From: a virus
IMG/VR virus record: IMGVR_UViG_3300025118_003125
Location: 1 to 21,163 of that record
Direction: 5' to 3' (one strand)
Length of the DNA: 21,163 nt
The translations under genes and the position numbers were made by a program. The number at the start of each line of letters is the position of its first letter. Position 1 is the stretch's first letter. Below, in pieces: positions 18,246 to 21,163 of the stretch. The notes below the pieces were generated by a model, which saw only the letters and a list, made by a program, of their open reading frames with translations, was not told the DNA's origin and did no database searches.

Positions 18246-21163
18246 CTTAATAATCTAAAATTATGACGAATTGATCTTGTTGAGTAACCCCATGTTGGGT
18301 GATGATCTAATCTGGCCATATAAGGTCGATTAAGAAATAAAATATCACGATTTGAATTTACGCCCCAACATTTGATACTGGTGGTGTGCCCTGTGTCATC
18401 AATTACTTCAACCACCCAGTATTCCTTATTGTGTTTTGTCTTTCTCGGAAGAATCTTGCGAGGAATAAACCAAGTGAGTTGCAGTTCGGGATCAAACTCT
18501 CCAATTGGCGGAATGAACTTGTCTTCCAGTTTCTTTCTAATCTCACGATTCATTACTTCGCTCATCGGAAAAACACCAGTTAGCTCAACCGTATATTGAA
18601 TTAACTCTTCTTCCTCAAAGTCTCCTTCTGGTCGATAAAGTTCAATATTATCTTCAAGTTGCTTAAGCTTTCTTGGTCTATCAACCGCAACGGCAGACCA
18701 GAAATGTTTTAATCCACTGAACCTTGAGTCTACTAAACTATTCAACGCACCAGAGCGAACCAGAACATCGACTGCCTTTTTGTTTAATTTAGAATAAGTA
18801 ATGTTTTCATTAAATAAGAAATCTTCAATTGTTTCAAAAGAACGATTATTTAAGATCTGATCGATTGCGGCGTCTCCTAGACCCTTAATAGAAGTTAGCG
18901 GCTGAATGAGCGTGGAGCCATCTTCACTAATTTCCCAAACACGACCAGATGTGTTTATATCCAGCTTTTTGATATTAAAGCCAAAGCCTTTCGCAATATT
19001 GATCGCTTTTTCTTTTCGACTCTCGGGTTCTTTATCAAGAAATGCTGCCATCCACTCTGCCGGATAATGATAAGCCAGCCAAGCACATTGATATGAGAGC
19101 ATAGAGTACGAGACGGCATGCGATTTATTAAATCCATAGCCAGAAAAATATTCAAACTTGTCCCAGATGCTTTGTGCGACATCCTGACGAATGCCCTTTT
19201 CCATGCAGCCTTCAATAAACTTTGCGTGGATTTTCATCTTGGCTTCATGTCCCTTTCCAGTACCCTTTTTGGTCAACAGTTTGCGAAGTTTGTTCCCTTC
19301 ATCAAGAGAGAGATCTTTTCCAAGCTTATGGGCAAGGATAGCGATCTGTTCCTGAAAGATTAGGAATCCATATGTCTCTTGAGTGACTTCTTCGATCAAA
19401 GGGTGTGTGTATTTAATATATTGAGGGTTTTCCTTCGCATCAACATATTCATCATCTACGTTTGCCGATAGAGGTCCAGGGCGAAAAATAGAAGTAATCG
19501 CAGAAATATCAATAATGCTGGTAGGTTTTGCGCGTTTACAAAATGCCTGGGCACCTTTCTCAGTGAACTGAAAAATCCCTGCCCATTTTCCACTGTGGAA
19601 AATGTTCTTGTATACATCTTGGTTGTTTAGATCAATAACATCTGGATCCAGGTGCTTGCCATAGTATTCTTTGACATCGGCAAATGTCGGTTCTTGAATT
19701 CCATGGTGTCGCTTCAAAATATGTCGAATTGCACCGTCGAACATTGCCAAGGTGGAAAGACCAAGAATGTCAAACTTAATAAATCCCATTGGTTCAAGAT
19801 GCCGAACATGCTGTCCTTCAGCCCAAGGTGTTTGTCTGATGCCCTTGCTATTAATAATGGGCATCCATTCATCTAGATTTTCACCCACGACGACACCGCC
19901 AGCATGACGCGAACAAGATCGTACCTGACCATAAAGAATATCGATATGATTAGCGATATGGGGATTCTTAGCCAAGAATGCTTGTAGAGTAGGCGAGTAT
20001 TCTTTAACCTCCTCAAAAGTCGGGTTATATACTCCCGCCTTGATTCCGTGCGCTTTCTTTGCTGCTGGGGTTGCCTCCATGAGCATCTTGCCAGTAACTT
20101 CATTAACTTCTTTAAAAGGAATTCCATAGAACTTAGAAATATCTTTGATTAAAGAGCGAAGCTGAAGTGTGTTCCAATTTGAAATAGGAACGACTGTTGT
20201 ATCGCCCCATTCTTTAATAAGCCGCTCTTTTAGCTCCATCGGAGCCGCAACATCATAATCAATATCGGGATAATCAGTGGCATCTGAACGTAGGAAACGC
20301 GAAAACAACAGTCCGTGTTTGATCGGATCAATTTGAGTAATGCCAAGAACATATGCTACCAGGGAGCCAGCGGCAGAACCACGACCTGGACCTGTGAGCA
20401 TGCAGTCGTTTGCCCTGTCTGCAATTGCCTTCATTGTTAAAAAGTATTTGGGAAATCCTCGATCATCGATAACGCTAAGTTCGTGCCGTAATCTATCCAT
20501 GTATTCTTGATTATTGTGCAGACTCTTGTTCCTAAGCCCTTCCAGGGACATATTAACCAGCGCTTGGGTCGCAGTGTGTCCAGCGGGGACAACAAAGTCT
20601 GGTAGACGTACTGTATTATCGGGAAGAAAATCGGTAATTTGTTGATGTGCGATTGTATGTGTATTTGTAATAGAAGCCAAAATAAGCTTATCGTCGTATT
20701 CGACGCCACACTCTTCTGAATACTTCTTATAACTCTCCCACATTTCATCGCCATTCTTTGGATAAAGTTCGTACCCAATCTCGTCCACAGAAATAGGAAG
20801 TTCGCTACTCATATAATCAGGCTGAAATGATGCTTTTCCAAGCCATCCCAGGCGCTTATAAAGCTCTCTATCTTTCCAGGCATCGCGGTTCGGGTAATGG
20901 CTATCAGCCGTGGAAATTAATCCAATTCCGAACTCCTTGTGCATCTGGATAATATATTTATTAATGATGTGCTGTTCTGGTACATTATTCCACTGAAGCT
21001 CTCCATACCAGCGATTTCCAAAAATGTCTATCATGCGTCGAGTTGTTTCGCGCATTGCATCAAGAATGGCTTCTTCGCCCTGTTCTCGGTTTTCCCAATA
21101 GTTTCCAGAATATACGCCCCCTAAGCAGGCAGAAGCAGCAATGACTCCTTCGCTATATTTTGC
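18242..21163 (-). CDS. dnaE: DNA polymerase III alpha subunit (family C), 5' end beyond window
   Basis: At least 973 residues are visible. The frame is open to base 21163, so the first part of the PHP domain lies outside; ATG 21055 is internal. The visible start, GVIAASACLGGVYSG, matches the PHP segment GLI..SGCLAG, and STADSHYPNRDAW the PHP ATNDVHY region. The palm has GPGRGSAAGSLVAYVLGIT, then DYPDIDYDV (about 20253-20279) with the catalytic Asp pair, and KFDILGL (about 19760-19780) with the third Asp. FRPGPL, GFLIFQEQI, GYGFNKSHAVSYS and a helix-hairpin-helix (IKGLGDAAIDQIL) follow, ending with an OB-fold-like C-terminus. This is a replicative polymerase and rare among phages, which mostly use family A or B. 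No frameshift or intein is seen. Confidence 0.96.
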   Translation of the reverse strand, partial: AKYSEGVIAASACLGGVYSGNYWENREQGEEAILDAMRETTRRMIDIFGNRWYGELQWNNVPEQHIINKYIIQMHKEFGIGLISTADSHYPNRDAWKDRELYKRLGWLGKASFQPDYMSSELPISVDEIGYELYPKNGDEMWESYKKYSEECGVEYDDKLILASITNTHTIAHQQITDFLPDNTVRLPDFVVPAGHTATQALVNMSLEGLRNKSLHNNQEYMDRLRHELSVIDDRGFPKYFLTMKAIADRANDCMLTGPGRGSAAGSLVAYVLGITQIDPIKHGLLFSRFLRSDATDYPDIDYDVAAPMELKERLIKEWGDTTVVPISNWNTLQLRSLIKDISKFYGIPFKEVNEVTGKMLMEATPAAKKAHGIKAGVYNPTFEEVKEYSPTLQAFLAKNPHIANHIDILYGQVRSCSRHAGGVVVGENLDEWMPIINSKGIRQTPWAEGQHVRHLEPMGFIKFDILGLSTLAMFDGAIRHILKRHHGIQEPTFADVKEYYGKHLDPDVIDLNNQDVYKNIFHSGKWAGIFQFTEKGAQAFCKRAKPTSIIDISAITSIFRPGPLSANVDDEYVDAKENPQYIKYTHPLIEEVTQETYGFLIFQEQIAILAHKLGKDLSLDEGNKLRKLLTKKGTGKGHEAKMKIHAKFIEGCMEKGIRQDVAQSIWDKFEYFSGYGFNKSHAVSYSMLSYQCAWLAYHYPAEWMAAFLDKEPESRKEKAINIAKGFGFNIKKLDINTSGRVWEISEDGSTLIQPLTSIKGLGDAAIDQILNNRSFETIEDFLFNENITYSKLNKKAVDVLVRSGALNSLVDSRFSGLKHFWSAVAVDRPRKLKQLEDNIELYRPEGDFEEEELIQYTVELTGVFPMSEVMNREIRKKLEDKFIPPIGEFDPELQLTWFIPRKILPRKTKHNKEYWVVEVIDDTGHTTSIKCWGVNSNRDILFLNRPYMARLDHHPTWGYSTRSIRHNFRLLS

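Noticed and set aside
1-21163. tRNA genes, CRISPR array, insertion sequence or attachment site
   Set aside because: Gaps are at most about 130 bases and contain only promoters, terminators and short AT-rich spacers; no cloverleaf, spaced direct repeats or transposase was seen.

Overview
The window is a dense, one-directional stretch of a large double-stranded DNA phage genome (tailed phage, Caudoviricetes-like; host and exact lineage cannot be read from the sequence). All 24 supported genes lie on the minus strand. Many overlap by 4 bases (ATGA or GTGA) or sit within a few bases of each other, and no gap without a gene exceeds about 130 bases. The phage assignment rests on the mixture: a family C DNA polymerase, dUTPase, three DNA adenine methyltransferases, small hypothetical proteins, a sigma-region-4-like regulator, GroEL, Hsp20, a ClpP-like protease, a candidate cell-wall enzyme and a small coiled-coil membrane protein. 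There are no ribosomal or core-metabolism genes, and no tRNA, rRNA, CRISPR or insertion sequence was seen.

Layout, in the direction of transcription (high to low coordinates). (1) 21163-18242: DNA polymerase III alpha subunit, its 5' end beyond the window. (2) 18245-13271: a unit that starts at a perfect sigma-70 promoter and ends at a strong hairpin terminator. It carries dUTPase, a candidate nuclease, two adenine methyltransferases, a Cys4 protein, a CBS-less IMP dehydrogenase/GMP reductase-family enzyme, a possible ribbon-helix-helix protein, a Cys-rich sigma-region-4-like protein and a very acidic protein. (3) 13270-11958: a P-loop (zeta-toxin-like) kinase, probably read from an extended -10 promoter fused to the preceding terminator. 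(4) 11961-5663: a second perfect sigma-70 promoter drives a small protein, a ClpP-like protease, a candidate L,D-transpeptidase-like enzyme, a 437-residue nuclease-like protein, a Dam methylase, GroEL, a small membrane protein and a hypothetical protein. (5) 5656-4104: a third perfect promoter drives five small hypothetical proteins, one with an AT-hook tail. (6) 4095-3524: hsp20 with its own promoter, a hairpin at the predicted 5' end of its message, and a terminator. (7) 3516-1: an 816-residue protein of unknown function, then a protein-kinase-like protein running off the window edge.

Functional picture: nucleotide supply (dUTPase, IMPDH-like), replication (Pol III alpha), DNA modification and perhaps cleavage (three methylases, two candidate nucleases), protein folding and turnover (GroEL, Hsp20, ClpP-like), transcription control (sigma-like protein) and perhaps lysis. 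The most interesting hypothesis is that several proteins (kinase-like, 816-residue, zeta-kinase-like, 437-residue) begin with short amphipathic leaders resembling T4 capsid-targeting peptides. If so, they would be packaged and injected effectors. This is inference, not something the sequence proves.
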